Positions 34,010 through 43,294 of a DNA stretch of 64,000 nucleotides are shown here, piece by piece. Every line of letters begins with the position of its first letter. The stretch's first letter is position 1. Under the pieces are notes generated by a model. It ran no database searches and was not told the DNA's origin. It saw nothing but the letters and a program-made list of their open reading frames with translations. This DNA comes from Hyphomicrobiales bacterium (lineage in GTDB: Bacteria; Pseudomonadota; Alphaproteobacteria; Rhizobiales; Xanthobacteraceae), in NCBI GenBank assembly GCA_017305555.1, contig JAFKKM010000025.1, forward strand, positions 44,134-108,133, read 5' to 3'. Both the position numbers and the translations under genes were made by a program.

Positions 34010-35239
34010 ATGGATGACAGCGATTCCCCCGTGACGATGACACGTCGCCGCCTGTTGCAGGCGGCTGCTGGCGCAAGCGCCTTTCTGGCCACTCCGGCAA
34101 CGGCATTTGCCGCCGCGCCGGCGGGCTTCGATGCCTGGCGCGACGGCTTCGAGGCCAAGGCCCGCGCGCGCGGCATTTCCGACCAGACCTATCGCAGCGT
34201 GATGGGTCGGATCGAGCCGGACATGAGCGTCTTCCAGAAGATGCGCAAGCAGCCGGAATTCCACGAACAGATCTGGCAATACATCAACCGCCGCGTGTCG
34301 GACTGGCGGCTGATCGCCGGCAAGGAAGCGTTGCGCAAACATCAATCGCTGTTCGCGCGCATCGAAAAGGATTTCGGCGTCGAGCGCGGCACATTGTTGG
34401 CGCTGTGGGGCGTCGAATCCGCCTACGGCGATCCGCTGGTGCAGCAGAACCACATGCGGCCGGTGTTTCCCTCGCTCGCCGCGCTAGCGTGGCGCGAACC
34501 GCGACGGCGCACCTATTGGGAAACCGAACTGATCAACGCGCTGAAGATCGTGCAGCGCGGCTGGAGCACGCCCACCGAGATGCGCGGCTCATGGGCCGGC
34601 GCGATGGGCCACACGCAATGGATGCCGGAAGTCTGGCTCAACGTCGGCTTCGATTACGATGGCGACGGCCGTGTCTCGCCGTTCGGCAGACCGGACGATG
34701 CGTTGGGCTCGACCGCGCGCTATCTGGTGAAGCGCGGCAAATATCACCGCAACGAACATTGGGGTTATGAGGTGCGCGCGCCCGGCGGCGCGGCGAACGG
34801 CAACCGCAGCTACGCGGCGTGGGCGAGCGCCGGCGTCACACGTGCCGACGGACGCCCGTTCCCGCACCCGAACGCGTCCGCGAAATTATGGACGCCGGTG
34901 CAAGGCGGTCCCTCATTCCTGCTCGGCCCGAATTTCTATTCGGTGCGCAGTTACAACCCGTCGATGAATTACGCGCTGGCGATCTGCCATCTCGGCGACC
35001 GCATTCTCGGCGCGGGACCGTTCATCCAACCGTTCCCCGGCTCCGAGCGCGCGCTGACGCTGGCCGAGGTTCAGGAAGTGCAGACCCGCCTGACCAAAGC
35101 CGGTTTCGACACCGGCGGCACCGATGGCCGCGTCGGCAACGACACCATGAAGGCGGTGAAGGATTTCCAGCAGAAGGTCGGCCTCCCTGCCGACGGCTAC
35201 GCGGGCCTCAAGGTGCTCGCGCGCCTGCGCGGCGGCTAG
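34010..35239 (+). CDS. Lytic murein transglycosylase (MltB type) with peptidoglycan-binding domain
   Basis: A 409-residue exported enzyme. Twin-Arg-like signal TRRRLLQAAAGASAFLATPA (residues 11-30). The SLT/MltB domain has catalytic Glu136 in ALWGVESAYG, and blocks GAMGHTQWMPEVW and RPDDALGSTARYLVKRG. A C-terminal PG-binding domain covers about residues 345-405 (LTLAEVQEVQTRLTKAGFDT). It cleaves peptidoglycan forming 1,6-anhydromuropeptides. Start could also be the internal ATG at Met10. Confidence 0.92.
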   Translation: MDDSDSPVTMTRRRLLQAAAGASAFLATPATAFAAAPAGFDAWRDGFEAKARARGISDQTYRSVMGRIEPDMSVFQKMRKQPEFHEQIWQYINRRVSDWRLIAGKEALRKHQSLFARIEKDFGVERGTLLALWGVESAYGDPLVQQNHMRPVFPSLAALAWREPRRRTYWETELINALKIVQRGWSTPTEMRGSWAGAMGHTQWMPEVWLNVGFDYDGDGRVSPFGRPDDALGSTARYLVKRGKYHRNEHWGYEVRAPGGAANGNRSYAAWASAGVTRADGRPFPHPNASAKLWTPVQGGPSFLLGPNFYSVRSYNPSMNYALAICHLGDRILGAGPFIQPFPGSERALTLAEVQEVQTRLTKAGFDTGGTDGRVGNDTMKAVKDFQQKVGLPADGYAGLKVLARLRGG

Positions 35240-35262
35240 CACCGAGCGAAGTAAGATTGAAT

Positions 35263-35344
35263 CGTCATTGCGAGCGAAGCGAAGCAATCCAGAGCCACGA
35301 AGTCAGGACTGGATTGCTTCGTCGCTACGCTCCTCGCAATGACG
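35263..35344. repeat. CGTCATTGCGAG palindromic repeat
   Basis: An 82-bp element: CGTCATTGCGAGCGAAGCGA at the left, GGATTGCTTCGTCGCTACGC and CTCGCAATGACG at the right, complementary over most of the arms. A half copy is at 11105. It is immediately followed by copy C of the GTCGTCCCC repeat, so two repeat families adjoin. Confidence 0.8.
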
Positions 35345-35368
35345 AATAAACGAGTTTCAAGCCTCGGC

Positions 35369-35492
35369 GTCGTCCCCGCGCAGGCGAGGACCCATACGCC
35401 GCAGCGGAAGTGATACGGAAAACGTCCGTTGTCCGCGCTTGTGATAATAATCAAGGTTAGGGGTTATGGGTCCCCGCCTGCGCGGGGACGAC
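35369..35492. repeat. Two-armed palindromic repeat, copy C
   Basis: Left arm from 35369 (GTCGTCCCCGCGCAGGCGAG), interior starting CCATACGCCGCAG, and right arm ending at 35492 (GGTCCCCGCCTGCGCGGGGA then CGAC). The left arm has one G-to-A change (GCGAGG) relative to other copies. Between the transglycosylase gene and the recJ end. Confidence 0.85.
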
Positions 35493-35541
35493 GATTTTGT
35501 TGCTGCAAATCCAAGCACACAACGAATTTTCGCTCTCGCCC

Positions 35542-37380
35542 TCAGCGGATCATCGCCGGACCCGCGTCCGGCACTGCGACGTCGATCACCCGCAACTGCA
35601 CGCGCTCGGCACCTTGCCAGCGATCGACCGTCAGCGATCCGGCGACGTGCAGCACCTGCCCGCGATGCTCCTTCAGCGCATTGCCGAGTGGCTGCCCGAC
35701 TGAACGAAACGCGATACCGTTGACGATGGCCCCGTCGCCGGCCTTGAAGCGCAGCCGCAGATGCGCCTGCCCGACCTCGTCGGCATAGACCAGTTGATGC
35801 GACGGCAGCGCGATCACCGGCTCGGGATTGCCGACGCCGAACGGCCCGGCGCGATTAAGCGTTGCCACCAACTCCGGCGTCACTGCGCGCGCGCTGACCG
35901 CGCCATCCACCATCAACTCACGGACGTTGCGCGATTGCGCGACATCGTCTGCCAGCGCGTTCTCGATGTAGGCGCGGAACGCCGCCAGTTGCTCCTTGCG
36001 CAACGTGATGCCCGCCGCCATCGCGTGGCCGCCGCCCTTCATCAGCAAGCCATCGGTCACAGCCTGCCGCACCGCCTTGCCGAGATCGACGCCGGAGATC
36101 GAGCGGCCCGAGCCGGTGCCGATGCCGCCGGGTTCGAGCGCAATGGCAAAGGCAGGTCGCGCGAATTTCTCCTTCAGCCGCGCGGCAACCAGACCGACCA
36201 CGCCGGGATGCCAGCCTTCGGCAGCGGTGACGATCACCGCGCCCTTGTCCTCAAGGCCGAGCGCCGCCAGCGCCTCGGCTTCGGCCTGCGCTTCCGCCGC
36301 CTGCTCGATGACGCGGCGCTCGGTGTTGAGGCGATCCAGCTCGGCGGCAATGCGCGCCGCTTCCGACACGTCGCCTTCGAGCAGCAGCCGCACGCCGAGA
36401 TCGGCGCGACCGATGCGGCCGCCGGCATTGATGCGCGGCCCCAGCATGAAACCGAGATGCCACGCTTCCGGCGGGCCGTTCAGGCGCGATACGTCCATCA
36501 ACGCAGTATGGCCGACGTGGTCGCGGCGGCGCAGCGCGATCAGGCCCTTGGCGACGAAGGCGCGATTCAGTCCGGTCAGCGAGGCGACATCGGCGACGGT
36601 GCCAAGCGCAACGTGATGCAACATGCCGAGCAGATCAGGCTCCGGCCGTTCGGCCTTCCAGAAACCGCGTTTGCGCAATTCGCGATTGACCGCGACGAGC
36701 GTGACGAACACCAGCCCCACCGCCGCGAGATGACCGAGGCCGGAGAGATCGTCCGGCCGGTTCGGGTTCACCAGCGCATCGACAATCGGCAGATCGTCGC
36801 CGCATTGATGATGATCGATCACCACGACGGACATGCCGAGACGCTTCGCTTCCGCCAACGCCTCGATGCTGGTGGTGCCGCAATCGACAGTAACGAGCAG
36901 CTTCGCACCCTTGGCGGCGAGTGCCTTCACCGCGTCGACGTTCGGCCCATAACCTTCGAAAATACGATCCGGAATATGGATCAGCGGATCGAGCCCGCAA
37001 TGCCGCAGATGCCATGCCAAGAGCGCCGACGACGTCGCGCCGTCAACATCGTAATCGCCGAAGATCGCGACCTTTTCCCCGCGCGTCACGGCGTCGGAGA
37101 TGCGCGTTGCCGCCGCTTCCATCTGCGTGACGGTGAAGGGATCCGGCATCAGTTTGCGGATGGTCGGATCGAGAAAATCGTCGACCGCGTCGAGATCGAC
37201 GCCACGTCCCGCCAGCACGCGGGCCAGCATCTCCGGCAACTGATGACGCTGCACGATGGCGAGCGCCTGCGCCGCGCCACGCGCATCGAGCCGGTCGCGC
37301 CACAGGCGCCCGGTCGCGGAGCGCGATACGCCGAGGAAGGCGGATGGGGTTTCCTGCGGGATGATGGTGGGCGGCGTCAT
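35542..37380 (-). CDS. recJ: Single-stranded-DNA-specific exonuclease RecJ
   Basis: A 612-residue 5'-3' exonuclease of recombination and mismatch repair. DHH-family motifs are present: GDYDVDGATSSALL (motif I), VVIDHHQ (DHH motif III) and GGRIGRADLGVRLLLEG. The DHHA1 region GGGHAMAAGITL follows. ATG 37380 gives the family N-terminus (MTPPTIIPQE); further upstream in-frame codons run into the palindromic repeat. Last gene of the minus-strand cluster with glpX, hom and the aminotransferase. Confidence 0.95.
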   Translation of the reverse strand: MTPPTIIPQETPSAFLGVSRSATGRLWRDRLDARGAAQALAIVQRHQLPEMLARVLAGRGVDLDAVDDFLDPTIRKLMPDPFTVTQMEAAATRISDAVTRGEKVAIFGDYDVDGATSSALLAWHLRHCGLDPLIHIPDRIFEGYGPNVDAVKALAAKGAKLLVTVDCGTTSIEALAEAKRLGMSVVVIDHHQCGDDLPIVDALVNPNRPDDLSGLGHLAAVGLVFVTLVAVNRELRKRGFWKAERPEPDLLGMLHHVALGTVADVASLTGLNRAFVAKGLIALRRRDHVGHTALMDVSRLNGPPEAWHLGFMLGPRINAGGRIGRADLGVRLLLEGDVSEAARIAAELDRLNTERRVIEQAAEAQAEAEALAALGLEDKGAVIVTAAEGWHPGVVGLVAARLKEKFARPAFAIALEPGGIGTGSGRSISGVDLGKAVRQAVTDGLLMKGGGHAMAAGITLRKEQLAAFRAYIENALADDVAQSRNVRELMVDGAVSARAVTPELVATLNRAGPFGVGNPEPVIALPSHQLVYADEVGQAHLRLRFKAGDGAIVNGIAFRSVGQPLGNALKEHRGQVLHVAGSLTVDRWQGAERVQLRVIDVAVPDAGPAMIR

Positions 37381-37400
37381 ACCCTCACCCCATCCACGGC

Positions 37401-37520
37401 GTCGTCCCCGCGCAGGCGGGGACCCCATAACCCCTGGCGCCCGTCGTTATAGGATGATCGCGCCTCTGTGATGGAGCCGAACCGCTGCGGCGTATGGGTC
37501 CCCGCCTGCGCGGGGACGAC
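37401..37520. repeat. Two-armed palindromic repeat, copy D (inverted)
   Basis: It is in the opposite orientation to copies C, E, F and G. The left arm is followed by CATAACCCCTGGCG and the right arm is preceded by GCGGCGTATG. Its reverse complement shares CCGCAGCGGTTCGGCTCCAT with copy F, showing that the interior is conserved as well as the arms. It lies between recJ and the HAD gene, just upstream of recJ. Confidence 0.85.
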
Positions 37521-37569
37521 GGTTTTCGTGTTGCACCCCCCCGCGCAAAACGAACTCTCCGTCGACATA

Positions 37570-38298
37570 TCAGCAGCCCATCCGCGCGGCGAAATCGTTG
37601 AAGTCCGCGGCAACGACATCCCAGTCGCCGTCCGCCTTGAAGTCCTTGCTCTGCAACGGGCCGTATTCGGTCACGCGCGGCACGAACGCGGTTTTCAGTC
37701 CGACTTTCTGCGCGGCCGCCAGATCGTTGTTGTGGGCTGCGACCATCATTACCTGTCCCGGCTGCAAGCCGAGCAGTCGCGCCGCGCCGAGATAGGTTTC
37801 CGGGTCCGGCTTGTAATGCTCGAACAGTTCGGCGGACAGGATCAGATCCCACGGCAGGCCTGCGTGCTTCGCCATGTTGTTGAGCAACGCGACGTTGCCG
37901 TTCGACAGCGTGCCGATGGTGAACTTGCGCTTCAGCCGCGTCAGACCGCCGATGCTGTCGGCCCACGGTTGCAGCCGGTGCCAGCCCAAGGTCATGTAAG
38001 CGAGATCGTCCTCGTTCAAACCTTCGATGCCGAACTGCGCAACGAGTTTATCCAGTGACTGGCGGTGCAGATGGTCGAGCGCGAGATAACCGCGCTCCGG
38101 ATGATTGCGCACCTCGTTCATCGACGGCACATAAGCGCCGCGCCATGCATCGACGAGGCCGGTCCAGTCGCCCGTAACGCCGCGCTTGGCGCTCCATTGC
38201 GTGAAATCGGCGATCAGGCTGCTGCGCCAGTCCACCACGGTGCCGAACACATCGAACACCATGGCTTTCACGGATGACAAATCGGCAGATGCGTTCAT
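37570..38298 (-). CDS. Haloacid dehalogenase type II
   Basis: A 242-residue HAD-superfamily protein. Motif I is VFDVFGTVVDWRSS with nucleophile Asp; motif II is TLSNGN; the L-2-haloacid dehalogenase segment SAELFEHYKPDPETYLGAA and VAAHNNDLAAAQKVGLKTAF follow. The family hydrolyses L-2-haloacids, releasing halide, though rhizobial members can have other substrates. ATG 38298 follows GAGGAT. Position between GNAT and recJ has no obvious functional link. Confidence 0.9.
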   Translation of the reverse strand: MNASADLSSVKAMVFDVFGTVVDWRSSLIADFTQWSAKRGVTGDWTGLVDAWRGAYVPSMNEVRNHPERGYLALDHLHRQSLDKLVAQFGIEGLNEDDLAYMTLGWHRLQPWADSIGGLTRLKRKFTIGTLSNGNVALLNNMAKHAGLPWDLILSAELFEHYKPDPETYLGAARLLGLQPGQVMMVAAHNNDLAAAQKVGLKTAFVPRVTEYGPLQSKDFKADGDWDVVAADFNDFAARMGC

Positions 38299-38344
38299 GA
38301 CTATCCTCACGTGATCGGATCGACAGAAGCACCGCCGCCGAATG

Positions 38345-38794
38345 TCAGAGTATCTTGCGATACTGGATAAAACCCGGATGCTCGGCGACCTGATCGTAGA
38401 GGATACGGGCCTGCGCGTTGGTCTCGTGCGTCAGCCAATGCACGCGGCTCGCGCCCGCCTCTTTGGCCTTGGCATAGACCGCCTCGATCAACGCGCGGCC
38501 GAGGCCGAGCCCGCGCGCGCTGTCATCGACGAACAGATCCTGCAAGTAACAGTAGTTGCCCGGCGTCCAGGTCGAGCGATGGAAAAGATACTGGACGATG
38601 CCGGTCAGCTTGCCGTCAACGTAAGCGCCGAGCAGATGCATTGGCTCCGCGGGATCGTGGAAGCGGCTCCAGGTGACGTCGCTGGTCGCAGCCGGAACGC
38701 TGGTCTTGTAGAAGGTCAGATAGCCCGCCCACAGCGGCTCCCATGCCGCGCGTTCACCCTCGCCGACCGGCTTGATGACAACGTTCTTTTTCAT
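38345..38794 (-). CDS. GNAT family N-acetyltransferase
   Basis: A 149-residue GNAT enzyme. The acetyl-CoA loop is VDDSARGLGLGRALIEAVYA, preceded by YLQDLF, and the C-terminal part has THETNAQARILYDQVAE. The N-terminus KNVVIKPVGEGERAAWEPLW is typical. It follows the glpX gene by 7 nt on the same strand, so probably cotranscribed. Substrate unknown. Confidence 0.87.
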   Translation of the reverse strand: MKKNVVIKPVGEGERAAWEPLWAGYLTFYKTSVPAATSDVTWSRFHDPAEPMHLLGAYVDGKLTGIVQYLFHRSTWTPGNYCYLQDLFVDDSARGLGLGRALIEAVYAKAKEAGASRVHWLTHETNAQARILYDQVAEHPGFIQYRKIL

Positions 38795-38801
38795 CGCATC
38801 C

Positions 38802-39803
38802 TCAGTCGAGGTGGAATTTTTCCAGTTGCCGATGCTCCGCCTTGATCATGCGCACCGTGCCGGTGACCGAACGCATCACTACGGTTTCCGTTTCGATCAG
38901 GCCGTCCTTGCGGAACTTGACGCCGGAGAGCAGCGAGCCATCGGTGACGCCGGTGGCGGCGAACAGACAGTCGCCCTTCACCATGTCCTCGATGCCGTAG
39001 ATCATCTTCGGATCGGTGACGCCCATCTTGCGCGCACGGTCGCGCTTCTCCTCGGTGTCGAGGATCAGGCGGCACTGCATCTGGCCACCGATGCAGCGCA
39101 ACGCGGCGGCAGCGAGCACGCCTTCCGGCGCACCGCCGGTACCCATGTAGATATCGACGCCGGTGTTCTCGGTGTCGGCGGTGTGGATCACGCCGGCGAC
39201 GTCGCCGTCGGTGATCAGGCGCACGGCCGCGCCGGTCGAACGGATGGCGGCAATGATGTCGGCATGGCGCGGACGCTCCAGCACCAGCGCTGTGATGGCA
39301 GACGGCTGCACGCCCTTGGCCTTGGCGAGACGGCGGATGTTTTCATCCGGCGAGGCGTCGAGATCGATCACGTTCTTGTCGTAGCCGGGGCCGATCGCGA
39401 TCTTTTCCATGTAGACGTCGGGGGCGTGCAGCAGCGTGCCGCCGTCGGCCATCGCCATGGTGGCAATCGCGCCGGGCATGTTCTTGGCGCACAGCGTCGT
39501 GCCTTCCAGCGGATCGACGGCGATATCGACCTGCGGCCCGGCGTTGATACCGACCTTCTCGCCGATGAACAGCATCGGGGCTTCGTCGCGCTCGCCCTCG
39601 CCGATCACGATGGTGCCCTCGATCGGCATCTTGTTGAGTTCGCGGCGCATCGCGTCCACCGCCGCCTGATCGGCCGCCTTCTCGTTGCCGTGGCCGCGCA
39701 GCCGCGCTGCCGACACCGCCGCCCGCTCCGTCACGCGCACGATCTCGAGTGTGAGAATGCGCTCCAGCAACTGCTGCGGCGGAACGGAAATATGTGTCGA
39801 CAT
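38802..39803 (-). CDS. glpX: Class II fructose-1,6-bisphosphatase GlpX
   Basis: A 333-residue GlpX-type phosphatase for gluconeogenesis and, in autotrophs, the Calvin cycle. Family blocks: AADQAAVDAMRRELNKMPIE, EGERDEAPMLFIGE and VDPLEGTTLCAKNMPGAIAT with the Li-sensitive metal site, and YMGTGGAPEGVLAAAALRC. No cbb genes are near. ATG 39803, about 100 bp after hom on the same strand. Confidence 0.96.
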   Translation of the reverse strand: MSTHISVPPQQLLERILTLEIVRVTERAAVSAARLRGHGNEKAADQAAVDAMRRELNKMPIEGTIVIGEGERDEAPMLFIGEKVGINAGPQVDIAVDPLEGTTLCAKNMPGAIATMAMADGGTLLHAPDVYMEKIAIGPGYDKNVIDLDASPDENIRRLAKAKGVQPSAITALVLERPRHADIIAAIRSTGAAVRLITDGDVAGVIHTADTENTGVDIYMGTGGAPEGVLAAAALRCIGGQMQCRLILDTEEKRDRARKMGVTDPKMIYGIEDMVKGDCLFAATGVTDGSLLSGVKFRKDGLIETETVVMRSVTGTVRMIKAEHRQLEKFHLD

Positions 39804-39904
39804 CGATCGTACTCCTTGACGGTCACAACGAGCGCGCTGGCTCGCATCAAAAGTGGGGCGGACAATCCAGACCCGGAACCCGCGGCGGGGCGCCGGACCC
39901 GGTA

Positions 39905-41227
39905 CTAGTTTTTCTCGATCCTGATCACCTGCGGCCGGCCGCTGATCACCTTGTCGCGCTGAACCGCCTGCAACGCGCCGCGCATGGCGTCCTCGCTGGT
40001 GGCATACGTAATCAGAATAACCGGGACCGGTGAAGACGTTTTGGCCGATATCTTGTGGTCGCCCGAACGATCCGGGTGGCGCTGCACAATGGACTCGATG
40101 GAAATGCCCCGCTCCGCGAGCCGGGTGGCAATGGTCGCGGCCGTGCCGGCGAGATCGCGCGCCATCAGGCGGATATAGTAGCCGCCTTCATGGCGCTGCA
40201 TCGGCGCTTTCTTGGTCGACTTGAGGCGGGCCACCGGTCGCCCGAACGGCAAGGCACGAACGCCGCGCGCGACGTCGGCAATATCGGCGACGACCGCCGA
40301 CGCGGTCGCGGCGCCTCCGGCGCCAGGGCCGACCAATGTGATCGGCGAAATGCCGGCACCGTCGATAGTGACCGCGTTGGTGACGCCCATCACCTGCGCC
40401 ACCGACGAGGTGCGCGGCACCATAGTCGGATGCACGCGTTGTTCGATGCCGGTTTTGGTCCGCACCGCGACGCCGAGCAGCTTGATGCGGTAGCCGAGTT
40501 CCTCGGCCGCGCGCAGGTCCTGCGGCGTGATCGACGAAATGCCCTCGACGTAGACCGCGCGCTGCGCGACTTCCGTGCCGAACGCGAGACTGGCGAGGAT
40601 CGCCAGCTTCTGTGCGGTGTCGTGGCCGTCGACGTCGAACGACGGATTGGCTTCGGCGTAGCCGAGACGCTGCGCATCCTTCAGACATTCGGCAAAGGAC
40701 AGCCCCTCCTGCTCCATCCGGGTCAGGATGTAGTTGCAGGTGCCGTTGAGAATGCCATAGACGCGATCGATCTCGGTTCCGGCCAAGCCCTCCCGCAGCG
40801 TCTTGACGACCGGAATGGCAGCGCCGACAGCCGCTTCGAAATTCAGTGCGCCGCCGTGCTGTTCGGCGAGCTTGGCGAGCCGCAAGCCGTGCTTGGCGAT
40901 CAGCGCCTTGTTGGCGGTGACCACCGACTTGCCGGAGGCGAGCGCCGCCTCGATGGCGGACAGCGCCGGGTCGCCGTCGCCGCCCATCAGTTCAACGAAG
41001 CACTCGATCTCGGGATCGCTGGCGAGCGTCAGCGGATCCTTGACCCAACGCACGCCGCGCAGATCGAGCCCGCGCTTTTTCGCTTTCGAGCGCGCGGTCA
41101 CCGCAACCACGCGCACACCGCGTCCGGAGCGCGCCGTCAGCGACGATGCTTGAGCTTCAATCAGGCGCACGGTCTCGGCACCCACAGTACCGAGACCCGC
41201 AATTCCCACCGTGAGTGGCGCGACCAT
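39905..41227 (-). CDS. hom: Homoserine dehydrogenase
   Basis: A 440-residue enzyme reducing aspartate semialdehyde to homoserine for threonine and methionine. N-terminal NAD(P) site VGIAGLGTVGAETVRLIE, catalytic region GILNGTCNYILTRMEQEG, and a C-terminal ACT domain (about 350-430) for threonine feedback. ATG 41227 is chosen; an in-frame TTG at 41233 adds two residues. It lies 23 nt downstream of the aminotransferase gene. Confidence 0.96.
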   Translation of the reverse strand: MVAPLTVGIAGLGTVGAETVRLIEAQASSLTARSGRGVRVVAVTARSKAKKRGLDLRGVRWVKDPLTLASDPEIECFVELMGGDGDPALSAIEAALASGKSVVTANKALIAKHGLRLAKLAEQHGGALNFEAAVGAAIPVVKTLREGLAGTEIDRVYGILNGTCNYILTRMEQEGLSFAECLKDAQRLGYAEANPSFDVDGHDTAQKLAILASLAFGTEVAQRAVYVEGISSITPQDLRAAEELGYRIKLLGVAVRTKTGIEQRVHPTMVPRTSSVAQVMGVTNAVTIDGAGISPITLVGPGAGGAATASAVVADIADVARGVRALPFGRPVARLKSTKKAPMQRHEGGYYIRLMARDLAGTAATIATRLAERGISIESIVQRHPDRSGDHKISAKTSSPVPVILITYATSEDAMRGALQAVQRDKVISGRPQVIRIEKN

Positions 41228-41250
41228 AGACAAAACCTGTCGGAAAAACC

Positions 41251-42468
41251 TTATCGCCGGTTGGCGAGAGGAACCACGTTGTGCAACGTTTCGAGGCCGG
41301 TTTCAAGGAAGCGGCGAACGTTGCGGGCGGCCTGGCGGATGCGCTGCTCGTTCTCCACCATGGCGATGCGGACATAACCCTCGCCATGCTCGCCGAAGCC
41401 GACGCCCGGCGACACCACGACGCCGGATTTTTCGACCATCAGGGTGGCGAACTGCATACTGCCGACCTCGCGGAAAGCTTCCGGCAGCGGCGCCCAGGCG
41501 AACATCGAGGCGCTCGGCGGCGGAATGTCCCAGCCGGCGCGGCCGAACGACTCGACGAGAATGTCGCGCCGCTTGCGATAGGTCTCGCGCATCTCGCGGA
41601 TGCAGTCGTCGGGTCCGTTGAGCGCGGCGGTCGCCGCCACCTGGATCGGCGTGAACGCGCCGTAATCGAGATACGACTTCACCCGCGCCAGCGCCGCGAT
41701 GATGCGCTCGTTGCCGACCGCAAAGCCCATGCGCCATCCGGCCATCGAGAACGTCTTCGACATCGAGGTGAACTCGACGGTGACGTCGATAGCGCCCGGC
41801 ACCTGAAGCACCGACGGCGGCGGATTGTCGTCGAAGTAGACTTCCGAGTAAGCGAGGTCGGACAGGATGAAGATCTCGTGCTTCTTCGCAAACGCCACGA
41901 GGTCCTTGTAGAAGTCGAGGCTGGCGACGCAGGCCGTCGGGTTCGACGGATAGCAGACCACCAGCGCGATCGGCTTCGGGATCGAGTGAATGATCGCGCG
42001 CTCGCAGGCCGCGAAGAAGTCCGGCGTCGGCGTCGACGGCACCGAGCGGATGACGCCGCCGGCCATCAGGAAGCCGAAGGCGTGGATCGGGTAGCTCGGG
42101 TTCGGACAGATGATCACATCGCCCGGCGCGGTGATCGCCTGCGCGACGTTGGCGAAGCCTTCCTTCGAGCCAAGGGTGGCGACGATCTGCGTGTCCGGAT
42201 TGAGCTTCACGCCGAAGCGGCGCTCGTAATAGCCGGCCTGAGCGCGGCGCAGTCCGGTGATGCCGCGCGACGCCGAATAGCGGTCGGTGCGCGGCTTGCC
42301 CAAGGTCTCCTTGAGCTTCTCGATGACGTGCGGCGGGGTGGCGAGGTCCGGATTGCCCATTCCCAGGTCGATGATGTCGGCCCCGGCATTGCGCGCGGCG
42401 GCCTTGGCTCGATTGATTTGCTCGAACACGTAGGGCGGCAGACGGCGAATGCGGTAGAACTCTTCCAT
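41251..42468 (-). CDS. Pyridoxal-phosphate aminotransferase (AlaC/LL-DAP aminotransferase-like)
   Basis: A 405-residue class I/II aminotransferase. The PLP lysine is Lys238 in SMSKTFSMAGW; other blocks are LGMGNPDLATP and CYPSNPTACVASLDFY. The family is annotated as LL-diaminopimelate or alanine aminotransferase; AlaC-like alanine synthesis is likely but not proven. ATG 42468 gives the usual N-terminus MEEFYRIRRLPPYVF. It heads the unit aminotransferase-hom-glpX. Confidence 0.9.
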   Translation of the reverse strand: MEEFYRIRRLPPYVFEQINRAKAAARNAGADIIDLGMGNPDLATPPHVIEKLKETLGKPRTDRYSASRGITGLRRAQAGYYERRFGVKLNPDTQIVATLGSKEGFANVAQAITAPGDVIICPNPSYPIHAFGFLMAGGVIRSVPSTPTPDFFAACERAIIHSIPKPIALVVCYPSNPTACVASLDFYKDLVAFAKKHEIFILSDLAYSEVYFDDNPPPSVLQVPGAIDVTVEFTSMSKTFSMAGWRMGFAVGNERIIAALARVKSYLDYGAFTPIQVAATAALNGPDDCIREMRETYRKRRDILVESFGRAGWDIPPPSASMFAWAPLPEAFREVGSMQFATLMVEKSGVVVSPGVGFGEHGEGYVRIAMVENEQRIRQAARNVRRFLETGLETLHNVVPLANRR

Positions 42469-42692
42469 GGGTCGGTCTCCGGAATCGGAAGATTGCAATT
42501 GACGATTCCCTGCGCCAAACGCTTGACGCCGAAAATATCAATTTATTTAGTTACTTGCGCCACTTCTCGATGGTCGGCGGCAGTGGCCCCCGGCCATGCC
42601 GCGCTGATGTCGATTGAGGCTTGAATCATGGCCTTTTTAGCACGGACGCTCCGAAGCGCCAGCAAAACGGCCCGGTTTTTCGGGTTTCCAGC

Positions 42693-43025
42693 CTATTTCT
42701 TGGCGGCCGGGGCGGACGCCGTATTGGCGGCGGCGGCAGCCGCAGCTTGACGGTCGCGCGCAGCCGCTAGCTCGCTTTCGATCTTGAGCTGTTCGGCCGG
42801 ATCGAGCGCGGTCTGCTCGCGCGGCGCGGGCATGTCATGCACGGCGGGAAACTTACCGGGATCCTTCGGACGCGCAGGCGCGCCTTCCGGCAAACCGACG
42901 ACCGGAAGATCGGCAACCATACTCCCACAACCTGACAACGGAATCGCTGACAGGATCGCGCCGGCGACGAGCCAAATCTTGCTGCGGCGAAATGAACCAA
43001 CGGACCGCTGCTCAATGATACGCAT
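42693..43025 (-). CDS. Small putative lipoprotein
   Basis: A 110-residue protein with lipobox PLSGC (Cys33) after WLVAGAILSAI. The mature chain starts GSMVADLPVVGLPEGAPARP and ends in an Ala-rich helix (LAAARDRQAAAAAAANTASA). No domain. Stand-alone, divergent from phaC. The start may be 43025 or a later codon. Confidence 0.65.
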   Translation of the reverse strand: MRIIEQRSVGSFRRSKIWLVAGAILSAIPLSGCGSMVADLPVVGLPEGAPARPKDPGKFPAVHDMPAPREQTALDPAEQLKIESELAAARDRQAAAAAAANTASAPAAKK

Positions 43026-43165
43026 TCGAAACCTTAGCTAAGGGTGGCCTGAATTCACCGCAGCAACTCTAACGACAATCATGCCATCAATATCTTCACT
43101 CAACGTTTAAGCATCGCGGACGGTAAAACCATATGGCGGCAATATGACCGAACCAAGATTGCGTC

Positions 43166-43176
43166 TTGCATTGCAG
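43166..43176. promoter_or_regulatory. Possible PhaR-type dyad upstream of phaC
   Basis: TTGC-ATT-GCAG, one mismatch from the CTGC-N3/4-GCAG element bound by PhaR in other alphaproteobacteria. It is about 120 bp upstream of the phaC start. A short degenerate site that could occur by chance. Confidence 0.25.
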
Positions 43177-43294
43177 TATATCGAAATCACCCAAACGAAA
43201 TGAACTGTGCCATCATCGCGTCGAACCGGATTCCAAATGCCGGGTTCTTTAGGAAACGAAGTCCAAGTGAAGTGCAAGAAGTGAAGTGCCAGCC

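Noticed and set aside
35761..37452. 563-codon frame antisense to recJ
   Set aside because: Shadow of recJ, running into palindromic repeat D.
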